From the NCBI GenBank assembly GCA_958295665.1, contig OY282560.1:274772177-274836176 (forward strand): DNA of 64,000 nt, given 5' to 3'. Each line of letters opens with the position of its first letter. Position 1 is the first letter of the stretch. Positions 54,575-64,000 of this stretch are shown piece after piece. The position numbers and the translations under genes were made by a program. This DNA comes from Tipula vernalis (taxonomy: Eukaryota; Arthropoda; Insecta; Diptera; Tipulidae). Below the pieces are notes generated by a model. It did not search any database. It was given only the letters and a program-made list of their open reading frames with translations, and was not told the DNA's origin.

Positions 54575-55790
54575 ATGGCCGACACGCGTGCTCTGCAACG
54601 GAAATTGAACCAAATTAAGCTAATAGAGACTTATGCTTCGGGTAATTTAACTAAAGAACCCATTGAAGGCATTCAAACAAATATAAAACTTCTAATTGAG
54701 GAATGAGAAGACTATAAAGCAGCCACTCATCTTTATAGCGATGCAGCTGACAACATCGCCCTGCAAGACCAAATCGAGGCAAAATATTTCGCAATCAAGA
54801 GCAAATTGATGCAACCGGAAATGACAATGGACAAAGGATAACCTCCAGTTGATCTTGATATTAGTTTGCAACTAATGGAGAATCAGCGATCATTTTTGCA
54901 CGAGGTAAGCAATTTAAATATTAAAGGTGAAAGTAATGTTCGTTTATCACGTGTAAATACTCCTTTTTTCTCTGGGATTTATTCCGAATTCGCTTCATTT
55001 CGCGATTTATTTGAAGCTTCGATTAACAGTAATCCCAAAATGTCTAAAGTGCACAAGTTACAGTATTTAAAAGGTCTGTTAAAAGGTGAAGCCGCTGCCT
55101 TGGTGCGCCATATTTCCATTACCGAAGCGAATTACGACGAGGCCTGCGAAATGATCATCCATCGGTACGACAAAAAAAGCACGTGATTACAATTCTTCTT
55201 AAGCAGTTTTTGGACTAGCCAACCATTACACAAAGTTCCGCTAAATCGCTTCACAGATGAAGTACTACGAGGAATGAAGGTTTTAGGCGATGAAGCTGAA
55301 TTACGCGACCCGTGGTTTATATACATCCTAGTGAGTAAACTGGATCCAACCACCAAACAGGCTTGGGCTCAACAAAGTTATGGCATCGAATTCCCAACAA
55401 TCAAGCAATTTTTTGATTTCCTCAATAAACAGAGCGATACCTTAGAAAGTTGCGAACCTATAAAACGTATTTCTCAGCGCCCAAATTTAAATCCAACAGT
55501 GAAAGTGATGCATCTCGATGCTCAAGTGGTAACATGTTTAAAATGTGGCCAATATCACTATCTCCGAAACTGTGATGAGTTTTTGCAATTGTCCGTAAAT
55601 GAAAGAAGAGGTTTTGTAGTCCATAATAAATTATGTTTCGTATGATTGTTTAAACATCAACTATCGCAACATTATCGTTCACGTTATAGATGCGATATAT
55701 GTCGAGCAAAGCACCATTCAGTATTACACCAGGATGCAAAACAAACGCCATCGGTAACTACAAATTTGAAAATGGAAGTTGTACCAAACA
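54575..55790 (+). pseudogene. gag: BEL/Pao Gag
   Basis: It starts at ATG 54575 (MADTRALQRKLNQIKLIETY). Two nonsense codons lie at 54704-54706 and 54839-54841. The capsid-type DUF1759 region follows: LSRVNTPFFSGIYSEFASFR, LKGLLKGEAAALVRHISITE, YDEACEMIIHRYDKK. A frameshift near 55190 leads into DEVLRGMKVLGDEAELRDPW and SKLDPTTKQAWAQQ. The zinc knuckle CLKCGQYHYLRNC and CRAKHHSVLH close the domain, after one TGA at about 55643. Gag forms the particle around the RNA. Confidence 0.88.
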
Positions 55791-56426
55791 ATTCGATTCG
55801 TTTACCAAACGGCTGTGATTCGGGTGCTCGATTCATCCAATCATTATCAAAATTGTACAGTGTTATTAGATTCCGGGGCCCAAGCTTCTTTCATGTCCGA
55901 ATCTTGTGCCCGACGACTCGCTTTACCACGCACTCACGCGAAGATTTTGATCAAAGGACTCACACCTGGCACTGAAATGACAAGAGGTAATTTGTCCATT
56001 AACGCTGTGCTGCTTTATCCAAATTCCGAAACGATAAAATTCGAAGTGTTAATATTAAATAAGTTAACAAATTGGCTACCTACCCGTGAAATAAATACGA
56101 TAAACTTCGGTAAAATTAAAGACTTGCAGTTAGGTGATTCACATTTTTATAAACCAGCAGTAGTGGACAGTAGAGGGATTATTGGAGCCGATCACTTCTT
56201 TCATATTTTAAGAGAAGGCCGTATAGATAATCTAAGCGACAATCTAATTGCGCAAAATTCAATGTTTGGGTGGATATTATCAGGCGAAGTTCCAACTTGC
56301 GAAGATCAATCATATTCAAGTAGTTTAAATTATTATATTGATTTAAATGTCGATGAAACCCTAAGGAGATTTTGGGAAATGGAGGAAATGCCTGCCGTCA
56401 AAACATTTTCCCCAAGAAGAGAATAA
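55779..56426 (+). pseudogene. pol: BEL/Pao aspartic protease region
   Basis: NHYQNCTVLLDSGAQASFMS shows the DSGA active site of the DUF1758 protease. The following 150 residues (RLALPRTHAKILIKGLTPGT, LADSRG-type block as VVDSRGIIGADHFFHILREG, and SMFGWILSGEVP) match the rest of the BEL protease-to-RT linker. This 215-codon stretch is open. It would process the polyprotein. Confidence 0.9.
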
Positions 56427-57382
56427 TTGTGAGGAACATTTTAAAAACCATTTTTTACGAGGAGATAGTGGCAAATATATTATTAAATTACCGTTCAAAA
56501 TTTTACGAAACACAATGGGAAATTCTTTAAACATTGCTAAGAAAAGGTTTTTCAATTTAGAACACAGGTTGAACAGTAATCCTATATTCAACAGTGAGTA
56601 TATTAAAGTAATGCGTGAATATCTCACTTTAGGTCATATGCTAGCAATTCCATGAGAAGATCAAATCATCCCAGAAGATAAATGTTATTATTTACCACAT
56701 CACCCTGTCAACAAAAATGAGAGCACCACTACCAAGATTCGAGTTGTGTTTGATGGATCCAGTAAAACCACCAAAGGAAATTCCCTCAATGATGAGCTCA
56801 TGGTCGGGTCGACCATACAACTTACATTGTGGACTACGCTGATGAAGTTTCGATATAATAAAATTGCACTGGCAGCCGATATAGAGAAGATGTACCGGCA
56901 GGTTCTAGTCGCGAAAGAGGATCAAGATTTCTAGCGAATTTTGTGGCGCGAAAATTCAACCGAACCGTTGACATGTTATATTCACCACGGTAACATTCAG
57001 AATGGTCAGTTTAGCATTTTTAGCGATTCGATCGTTACAGCAAGTTGCACATGATTTCGAAGAAGAATATCCTGTCATTGCTAACGAAATCTTGACAAAA
57101 TTTTACATCGACGACTATCTTTCCGGAGCGAATACGGTAGAAGAAGCAAGAGATCTGAAAGATAAACTAAAAACACTACTAGAACGAAGGGGATTTAACT
57201 TGCGAAAATGGCGGTCAAATACTACTCAATTGTTGGATCAACCTATTAAAAAGGAAGAAACTTGGATGCCTATTGAAGAAGCCAATTCGACGACAAAAAT
57301 ATTAGGTCTGCAATGGAACTCCGAAGACGACCACTTATCTTTTAAGGTTCACCTACCAGTAGAAGAACATCCTGATCGCTAA
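56427..57382 (+). pseudogene. pol: BEL/Pao reverse transcriptase
   Basis: Sequence runs NCEEHFKNHF, YIIKLPFKILRN, YIKVMREYLTLGHM with one TGA, YYLPHHPVNKNESTTTKIRV, VFDGSSKTTKGNSLNDELMV, IALAADIEKMYRQVLVAKED (first catalytic Asp), a TAG and a small deletion near 56990, then ILTKFYIDDYLSGANTVEEA with the YIDD box, GFNLRKWRSNTTQLL and KILGLQWNSEDDHLSFKVHL. All catalytic aspartates survive but the frame does not. Confidence 0.92.
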
Positions 57383-57539
57383 TATCTAACGCGTCTAAAA
57401 TTTTTGATCCGCTTGGTCTACTGTCCCCATCAATAATAATAGCGGAAATTATAACTGCGAAAATTAGATTGACGACATCGCAATTGTATGGAATCAATTG
57501 AAAGCAGATTTTCAACAGTTAGAGAAACTTAAAATCCAA

Positions 57540-57930
57540 AGATATGTAAACAAGTACGACATTCAGCGGTGGTGTATGGCAGATTCAAGGACGAGAACGG
57601 GACCATTCAAACCGAACTTCTTGCATCGAAAACCAAGGTTGCACCAATTAAACAAATATCTTTGCCCAGGTTGGAATTGTGTGGTGCCCGTATTCTTTCT
57701 AAATTGATGACAGAAGTAACGAAAACGTTCAATGAAAAAGCGACTCTGTATGCTTGGACCGACTCAACCATTGTTTTGGCATGGCTATCTGATCAGCCCA
57801 TGAAATGGAAAACGTTTGTAGCCAACAGAGTTTCAGAAATACAACAATTACTACCGAGGAATCATTGGCAACACGTTAAGTCCGATCATAATCCAGCCGA
57901 CTATGCATCAAGAGGTGTTCTACAAATCCA
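57540..57930 (+). pseudogene. pol: BEL/Pao RNase H
   Basis: VYGRFKDENGTIQTELLASK, TKVAPIKQISLPRLELCGAR, ATLYAWTDSTIVLAWLSDQP (catalytic TDS), NRVSEIQQLLPRNHWQHVKS and NPADYASRGV are consecutive in one frame. The frame then breaks at the piggyBac insertion. In related elements the same text continues into the integrase, and here it does so at 59857. Confidence 0.92.
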
Positions 57931-58264
57931 AACTCTTTATGTTTACAACCACATACCCGGGTATGTTTTTCAATTTTAATGACCAACATTTTATTGGGTT
58001 AGTTACCTAATCGACATGAATCCTTCAGTAGCTTAACAATTACGTGTTCTGAATGGAATTTGAAGAAAAGTTTTTCCAAAACTCGATTATAACTTGTTTT
58101 TAGTATAGTTTGTTTCGAATAACCTCTCAAATTGACAACCAACGTACCCGGGTATGTAGCTAAATCTTAACACTAAATGGAAATTAAAAATTAGAACATT
58201 TCATATTATTTAGTTCATTATTTATTTATAAAACTTAACATATAATAAAAAATTACATAAACAT

Positions 58265-58483
58265 TTAATACCCGGTGTTGTGGTGCATCGCAAGCAATGT
58301 AGCAGCATTCAATGTATGCTGCGCGCAGACTGGTTTTTTGCAATTCGCACAATTTTTCCGAGTCAATCTTTTCTTAGAACAGAGGTGGCAGTTTCCTTTG
58401 TGTATAATTCTACCGCTTGAGTCACATTTTTTTGCGATATATGTGCTTTGTACATCTCTTGCTTCAATTTCCACATGGCCCAA
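58265..58483 (-). pseudogene. piggyBac transposase C-terminal Cys-rich domain
   Basis: The reverse strand reads YIAKKCDSSGRIIHKGNCHL, CSKKRLTRKNCANCKKPVC and AQHT. The spacing C-x2-C ... C-x2-C ... C-x2-H is that of the C-terminal zinc domain that binds piggyBac ends. The 72-codon frame is open, but the upstream part is shifted. Confidence 0.9.
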
Positions 58484-58649
58484 AATACTTTCGATACCGT
58501 TTTTGGTAGCTGGTACGATTACTAATCTCAGACATAACTAAATGTTATAAACAAATGCCAGTGGCATTTCAGAGATTCGTCAGATTTGTCCTCCTTTTGC
58601 ATGAATATTCGCCCAAAATATTGTCAATATTATCCATGCTGCCCTTAGT

Positions 58650-59046
58650 TTAGTTATAATCTATGGTCATTGTAGCTTTATTGGCCGATCCTTGTTTCTC
58701 CTTATCATAATGCTTAGTGGATAAAACCACCACAACTTTGTTTTTTTTTGTGGAAATCGGAAAATAGACGATTCGACAGGTCGAATGCCGGTCGGTTTGC
58801 CTTTTACAACTATAGGAATTCCGCTGGTACAAATCGCCGTCTTTTATTTACTGTCCCTAGAATTGATAAATTGTGGTTACGCATGAAACTAGAAGCTAAA
58901 TTGTATCTGGTAAAAAAAATTTTACACGTAATATTTCGACCACTACTACGAAAAATAGTACAGCATAAATCTTTAACAACACGTTCTCCTTGGTTACTTT
59001 CCCTTTGTGAGTTTGCAGCGATTCCAGTATAGATTTGTTCTTTCAA
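58650..59046 (-). pseudogene. piggyBac transposase core fragment
   Basis: CCTIFRSSGRNITCKIFFTR, YNLASSFMRNHNLSILGTVN and KRRRFVPAEFL correspond to the region of piggyBac transposase around its second catalytic Asp. Asp of the usual CDN is replaced by Lys (CKI), so the site is lost. Past a frame change, KKNKVVVVLSTKHYDKEK and NKATMTIDYN match the following segment. More N-terminal parts are too decayed to place. Confidence 0.8.
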
Positions 59047-59856
59047 TGGATACGAGGTCTCCAGCTACAAGACAGCAAGTATATTCGTTGCGCACGGGTA
59101 TTCTCATTATCAAAATTTGCTAGCTCATGATCACGAATTTCGTCATCTTTTTTATCCCCTACAATTTTTTTTCCTTTCTAACCCATAAAAAAATAAAAAC
59201 AAGTAAAAAAAAAACTGCAGGGGGTAAAAAGATGACGAAATTACAACAATTCGTGATCACGAGTTAGCACATTTTTCTCGCTGAATTCACCATAAACACC
59301 CATCGTAGCGCGATAAAGGGGGTGAGAACTAGATCTTCACAAATCTAGTATACTCATTCTTGGATCGGCTGACACCGGAAAATTTATAATGCCGAGATAT
59401 CCATCAAATTCAGAGACACTTATTGGCTTCCATACCCGAATATTATTTGGATTTTTGTGGTTCCATGTTTGGCAACTTTGAGGTCAACTTTGGCAACTTT
59501 GAGGTTAACAAATGTCTTCACGTATAAATAGTTTAAATGTTTGGATGATGAACTCTTCCGCCACAATATCAATCTGAGTTGTCTTCTTTTATTATCTATT
59601 TCACTCATATTTTTAATTTTCCCGTTATATTTTTTGATAGTTATCAATCATAAATAAAACAGGGTTGTACAAAACCAGGAAATACAATAGCATGTTGTAT
59701 TAATAAATAAAATTGAAATGATCAAAATTTATTTATACTAACGTAAAATTCAATTTTAAAAAAAAATTTTATGCAAAATTAATAGAAATCGTACATTCTT
59801 ACCCGGGTATGTTGGTTGTAAAGACAAAGATAAAAATTCGGTTGTAAACACAAGGG

Positions 59857-61237
59857 TTAACACTTCACCAATGGTGGAAAGGACGATCGTGGTTAAGGGA
59901 TCCAGAAGCCTCGTGGCCAATTATAAAAAAGGATACTTACTATGATGACACCCTTTGCGAAGTAAAAATCCAAGCCATGTCCCTACCACTTTTTCACATA
60001 CAAGAAGCCAACAGTGAGTGCGACTTATTCGAGAGTTTATTAAATAAAACTTTTTCCTTCAGTAAAGTGATCAGGATATTGTGTTATGTAAATAAATTCA
60101 TCCAAATAGTCAGAAAAAGGAACGGGTCACAACACATATCTGCATTAACCGTAGAGGAGATTAACAAGCCTACCGAGAAATTAATCAAATGGGTACAACA
60201 TAAGGCGTATTCAAAAGAGATTCGCATGCTAGCCAAAAATCAAGAATTAGCTAGACATGACAAGTTGTCAACACTAACTCCATTTATAGATTCGAATGGC
60301 TTATTGCATGTCGGTGGAAGACTAAATAATTCAAACTACCCTTATGATTTTAAACACCCAATGATTCTACCAAAATCGCATATCCTCAGTAGAATGATTA
60401 TTTCCTTTTACCACCTTAAATATCTCCATCCAGGCCCAACCCATACATCCCATCTAATTCGCCAAAAATTATTGGATCGTGAACGGAAGACTGTGAGGGA
60501 TGAACTAAGAAGATGTGCCCAATGTTTCAAAATCGAAACCATTAGTTCGAATCACACCAGCGAGACCGTTTGCAAAATGCGGTATTGATTTCGCTGGACC
60601 TATCAGTTTGTCCAGTAAAAGGGGTCGTGGAGCCAAAAGTATTAAAGATTATATTGCTGTCTTTGTATGCATGGTCACAAAGGCGCTCCATCTAGAAGCA
60701 GTCACAGAGCTAACTACAGAGGCATTCGTAGCAGCGCTAAAACGATTTACAGCGAGAATAAATTTACCGAGCGACATCTACTCAGACAACGGCACCAATT
60801 TCGTTGGGACTAACCGACATCTAAAAAAGGTATACAAATTCCATAACTTGCAAATTAATGATTCTATAATTTCAGAATATTGCGCTCATAATCATATAAA
60901 TTGGCATCATATACCTCCGTCTGCTCCACATTTGGGCGGAATGTGGGAATCCACAGTGAAGTCCGTAAAAACCCACTTGGTTCGAGTGACAGGAAACACA
61001 AATTTAACATTCGAGGAAATGTCAACTTTATTATGCAAATAGAAGCCATATTAAATTCACCTCCATTATGCCCAAAATCGGAAGATGACGATTCGTTCGA
61101 AGCATTTACACCGGGCATTTTTAATGGGTTCGTCTTTGGCATCTGTGTCTGAGTGCGATTTAGGCGATTCAGCGACTTCCAGGTTATCGAGATGGCAGCA
61201 AGTCGAACAGCGAGCTGCGCGCTTAAATAACGGTTAA
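59857..61237 (+). pseudogene. pol: BEL/Pao integrase
   Basis: LRDPEASWPIIKKDTYYDDT opens the region. The zinc part has LHVGGRLNNSNYPYDFKHPM, ILPKSHILSRMIISFYHLKY, LHPGPTHTSHLIRQKL and ELRRCAQCFKIE. After a frame change at about 60570 the core follows with PFAKCGIDFAGPISLSSKRG (Asp), LPSDIYSDNGTNFVG (Asp) and PHLGGMWESTVKSVKTHLVR (Glu). After a TAG come EAILNSPPLCPKSEDDD and FLMGSSLASVSECDLGDSAT then SRLSRWQQVEQ to 61237. All DDE residues are present; frame changes inactivate it. Confidence 0.92.
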
Positions 61238-61239
61238 TT

Positions 61240-62880
61240 TTGTTATTCACGGAATTTCCAGTGAAATATAAATTAAAACGCACAAAGTAGTTCTTCTTTA
61301 TTTGCCTTCATAAAACCGTAGTACTGAAAAAAACAAGAATTCCCTATTTATTCGGCCATTTTTGCTCGCCACTGTACTCTTTAAAACAATTTCATATAAA
61401 ACATATCGAATTTCATCACACTTGGTTAAGGAATAGCGAAGTTCGATCCTACTTAGCATTTTATAATCACATTTCCAACGCACATGTCAAATTTCACTAA
61501 AATCGTTTAAGAAATAGCCAAGTACTATCCTACTTTTCCAAATTCCAGAACTTCATCTTAAAACCATTTTGTAATTTCATCTTAATCCAAGTTCAGAAAT
61601 TCATTTTAATTTTTTAACGAACAGCGATATAAAATTGTCTTGCTTCGCAGATAATCTGACAAACCATAGATAACATAAATTCAAATTGTTTTCATTAAAT
61701 CGGGTGAAATCGAGTTGCTATTGTAATGAGAAATAATAATAAAAATGTACATGACCACATGTAAGATGTTGCTGTTTATTTAAAAACTTTATTTTGCCCC
61801 TTTTAACTTCAACAAACTGAAAGACAAAATATAAAATTTCAAACATTTTGTATTTTCTTTGTGTGCTTGCAATCAAAATCAAACGAAACCGAGGAAAATT
61901 TTTTTTTTGCTAGTTTACTTGTTTGAACTCGGTTGACTGAAACGAAAAATTGCAAGCAAAAAATTTGTTCAGTGTTCGAAATTTTTTGCTTGTTTTCGAT
62001 CTGTGCTGCCCACACTACAGAACATCATCTTATAAATATATTAGAATCTCATTTCTGTGGAACAAAAAATTATTTTCATCAAAATGGATTGAGAAATAGC
62101 CACGTTTCATCTTAATTGGCAAAAAAATCGTTTTACAATCCCACTTCTATTGCACTTGTTTGTTATCTTGATTTTTTAGTAAATAATTTAAAGTTAAAGA
62201 TACAAACTAATCCAATCAAGAAACATTTATAAACATACTTATGTATAACGTGTCCTACTAAACCAACAAAAATGTCCTCTACAAGCCCAACAACACAAAC
62301 GTGCAGCACAAATCCGAACAAATATGTTTTTGTTGTTGTTTAAATATTACATGACAAAACTAATAATATAAACATTTTTTTGGTTTTGGCATGTGCCTAC
62401 CATTTCCATTTAAAACATATTCTGTACTAATATATTCTCATAGAAAATTAATAAAAACAAAAAAAATATAATTAGTCTCTTTTGAGAGAGATTTTTATTT
62501 ATATAACCCCGAAACGAAATATATAAACCCCATAGAAACTATAAAACACGTTGTTCGCTGGTTTTCTTCTGTATATTCTGTATTCTGTGGTATAATCAAT
62601 TAGTGATACATAAAAAAATTATTATTCGCTTGTAGTATGCTAGAAAAACGTACGTCCTCATAAAAAAAAAATGCTTTTTGTAGCAAACGGATGCCTATTC
62701 CTTATCCTTTTTTTGTGTAAAAATATATGATACTTTGACAGTCTTCTATAATTGCTTATGAAATTTGTTGGTGTGTCTACATTAATTAATTAATTATCAA
62801 GAGACCAAAATTAATCGAATTAAGTATACGTACACATACATATATAGTGCGAGTTACGTCGTACAAACTCCATCAAAACA
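61240..62880. other. No gene; two patches of the 90-100 bp satellite
   Basis: Units of the satellite at 11.3 kb recur at about 61400-61590 (AATTTCATCACACTTGGTTA, GAATAGCGAAGTTC, CATTTCCAACGCACATGTC) and about 62030-62170 (TTGAGAAATAGCCACGTTTC). The remainder is AT-rich without a motif. A T-run and short A/T tracts are the only other features. Confidence 0.65.
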
Positions 62881-62904
62881 TCGCCACCCACCATCGTTAC
62901 AGTA

Positions 62905-63075
62905 ACAACAGCAACATCAGCTGAATAAAGAATATTCTCACAATATTAATGTTTGGTCTACAAAACATTTGTATTCAATAATAAAGAGCACAATGTCAGC
63001 ATCAGCTAAATAAAAGACATTCTCGCAACATCAATGTTTGGTCTACAACATATTTATATTCAATAATAATATTTA
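62905..63075 (+). repeat. Two-copy tandem repeat, about 83 bp
   Basis: ACATCAGCTGAATAAAGA..ATTCTCACAATATTAATGTTTGGTCTAC and a following ATTCAATAATAAAGAG block recur once as GCATCAGCTAAATAAA..ATTCTCGCAACATCAATG and TTGGTCTAC.. with ATTCAATAATAA. AATAAA signals lie in both copies. Duplicated A/T-rich, polyadenylation-like segments are common near LTR 3' ends, but no element border is visible. Confidence 0.7.
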
Positions 63076-63169
63076 TAAATTGCACCTCATACGGGTGCCG
63101 CCACGCCACGCACACTAATTAAATATTTTTTGTATTGTGTAGTGCGTTGTATTAAAAAGGGAACTAAAA

Positions 63170-64000
63170 ATGTGGCAAAACAATCAGAAATTAAGGAAAA
63201 AAAAGACAAAAATTGTACTAATATTGGCTTTGCTAAATAATGCATCTCCCAAAAGAGGTTGGGTGAATCAACTGCTTTTAAAGCGCAAAGAACAAGGCCA
63301 TTATAATAATTTGGTGGCAGAAATGAGGCTTCACGAAACCCACAAATTTTTTAATTATCATCGAATGTCGGTGGATTTATTTGATGAATTGCTGAGTAAA
63401 ATTCGCAGCAGGATCGAAAAATTATATTTAACTCAAGAGCCTATATCGCCAGGAGCAAGACTTTCTCTAACCTTGAGGTGAAAATGCGAGCAAATAAATA
63501 ATTGAAAATTTTTAAAATTCTAACCATATTTTTTAGATACCTAGCAAGTGGCGACATGATGAAATCACTGGCGTACGATTTCAGAGTATCTGAAGCATCT
63601 GCAAGTTGCATTATTGCCGAAACTTGTGACGCAATATGGCACTCACTTTTTCGTTCTTTATTTGATACGTTGACGTGGAAAATGGATTTCGCACTAAGTG
63701 GAATTTCCCAAACTGCATCGGAGCGTTGTTCTACTAAAGCTAATTTTGTCTAAATTTTAGGCGTTTCATAATAGTGGAAGCAGTTGCTTCAATTATAAAA
63801 ATTCGCACAGCATTATATTAATGGCAATATGTGATGCAGATTATAACTTTTTAGTTGTAGACATCGGAGCATCTGGGAGATTCAGCGATAGCGGTGTCTT
63901 TAAAAGTACCGTTTTTGGAAAAGCATTAGTCGAAGGCAGCCCCTTTTTGAAAATCCCTCCTGATCAATACTTGCCGAATAGCAACATAAGTGCTCCTTAT
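63170..64000 (+). pseudogene. PIF/Harbinger transposase (element 5), cut by window end
   Basis: Exon 1 (63170-63477) reads PKRGWVNQLLLKRKEQGHYN and FNYHRMSVDLFDELLSKIRS. An intron (63478-63536) follows. Exon 2 has YLASGDMMKSLAYDFRVSEA and SASCIIAETCDAIWHSLF. Then, in another frame, NFPNCIGA appears, where the family continues with the first-Asp motif IDGKH; here unrelated sequence follows instead. The frame resumes FNYKNSHSIILMAICDADYN and VVDIGASGRFSDSGVFKSTV with the second Asp. The gene runs off the window. The loss at the first Asp and the frame change make it inactive. Confidence 0.88.

Larger units (their letters stand above)
57931..59856 (-). mobile_element. piggyBac-type element inserted in BEL pol
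   Basis: The right end reads GTTGTAAACACAAGGG directly followed by TTAA (59857-59860), the canonical piggyBac border. The left end ACTCTTTATGTTTACAACC is its degenerate complement, with the left TTAA eroded. Inner copies of ACATACCCGGGTA lie near both ends and at about 58148. The BEL frame resumes exactly at the TTAA as LTLHQWW. Reverse-strand coding relics (58265-58483 and 58650-59046) identify the family. About 1.93 kb, internally deleted and decayed. Confidence 0.88.
54288..61237 (+). mobile_element. BEL/Pao LTR retrotransposon with a piggyBac insert
   Basis: Gag, protease, reverse transcriptase, RNase H and integrase follow in BEL/Pao order on the plus strand. A piggyBac relic of about 1.93 kb splits pol between RNase H and integrase. 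The 3' end fades after the integrase C-terminal block at 61237 without an identifiable LTR. Stops and frameshifts occur throughout, so the copy is inactive. Confidence 0.92.

Noticed and set aside
61140..63160. BEL 3' LTR
   Set aside because: I looked for a copy of the sequence upstream of 54288 after the integrase and did not find one; the 83-bp repeat at 62.9 kb is suggestive but has no border.

Overview
This window looks like an insect nuclear genome, plausibly from a fly. It is visibly AT-rich. Split genes have short introns with GT/AG borders. The transposon set (BEL/Pao, Jockey-type LINEs, a Penelope-like element, P-like/THAP, piggyBac, PIF/Harbinger with SANT/MADF partners, Tigger and mariner) is typical of arthropods. 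I found no convincing host gene, rRNA, tRNA or CRISPR array. Almost everything recognisable is a transposable element, and nearly all copies are broken by stops, frameshifts, deletions or later insertions.

Layout. 1-16 kb is mostly non-coding: a GC-rich dispersed repeat, a satellite arranged as an inverted repeat (2.5-3.8 kb), a mariner-family relic (4.1-4.7 kb), a THAP scrap, a SWIM zinc-finger exon (10 kb), CATACCAT-type low-complexity DNA, and a tandem satellite split by a 902-bp inverted-repeat element with an 11-bp target duplication (12.2-13.1 kb). 17-21 kb is a reverse-strand Ty3/Gypsy element. 21.5-24.4 kb is a reverse-strand Jockey-type LINE. 25.7-34.4 kb is a cluster of three PIF/Harbinger elements, each with a DDE transposase gene and a convergent Myb/SANT-type gene. 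The third is bounded by terminal inverted repeats and looks nearly complete. 36.8-37.3 kb holds a TE-type gene resembling DUF7869. 38.3-40 kb holds two oppositely oriented Penelope-like fragments. 41.2-42.5 kb is a Tigger (pogo) relic carrying a 203-bp MITE. 43.3-44.8 kb is another Harbinger/MADF relic.

44.8-51.6 kb is a P-like (THAP9-type) transposase gene with a three-level nest inside it: a palindromic element with an 8-bp target duplication sits in the P-like gene, and a Jockey-type LINE sits in the palindrome. 54.3-61.2 kb is a BEL/Pao retrotransposon with a piggyBac relic inserted at TTAA in pol. 63.2-64 kb is the start of a fifth Harbinger transposase, cut by the window edge.

The genes do not form a cellular pathway. 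They are independent mobile elements, and some are two-gene units (Harbinger transposase plus SANT/MADF DNA-binding protein). Insertion order can be read from interrupted reading frames and target duplications. The most interesting material is a set of palindromic or foldback non-coding elements (12.2, 27.3, 47.5 and 51.9 kb) whose borders can be placed almost to the base because they interrupt known sequences.
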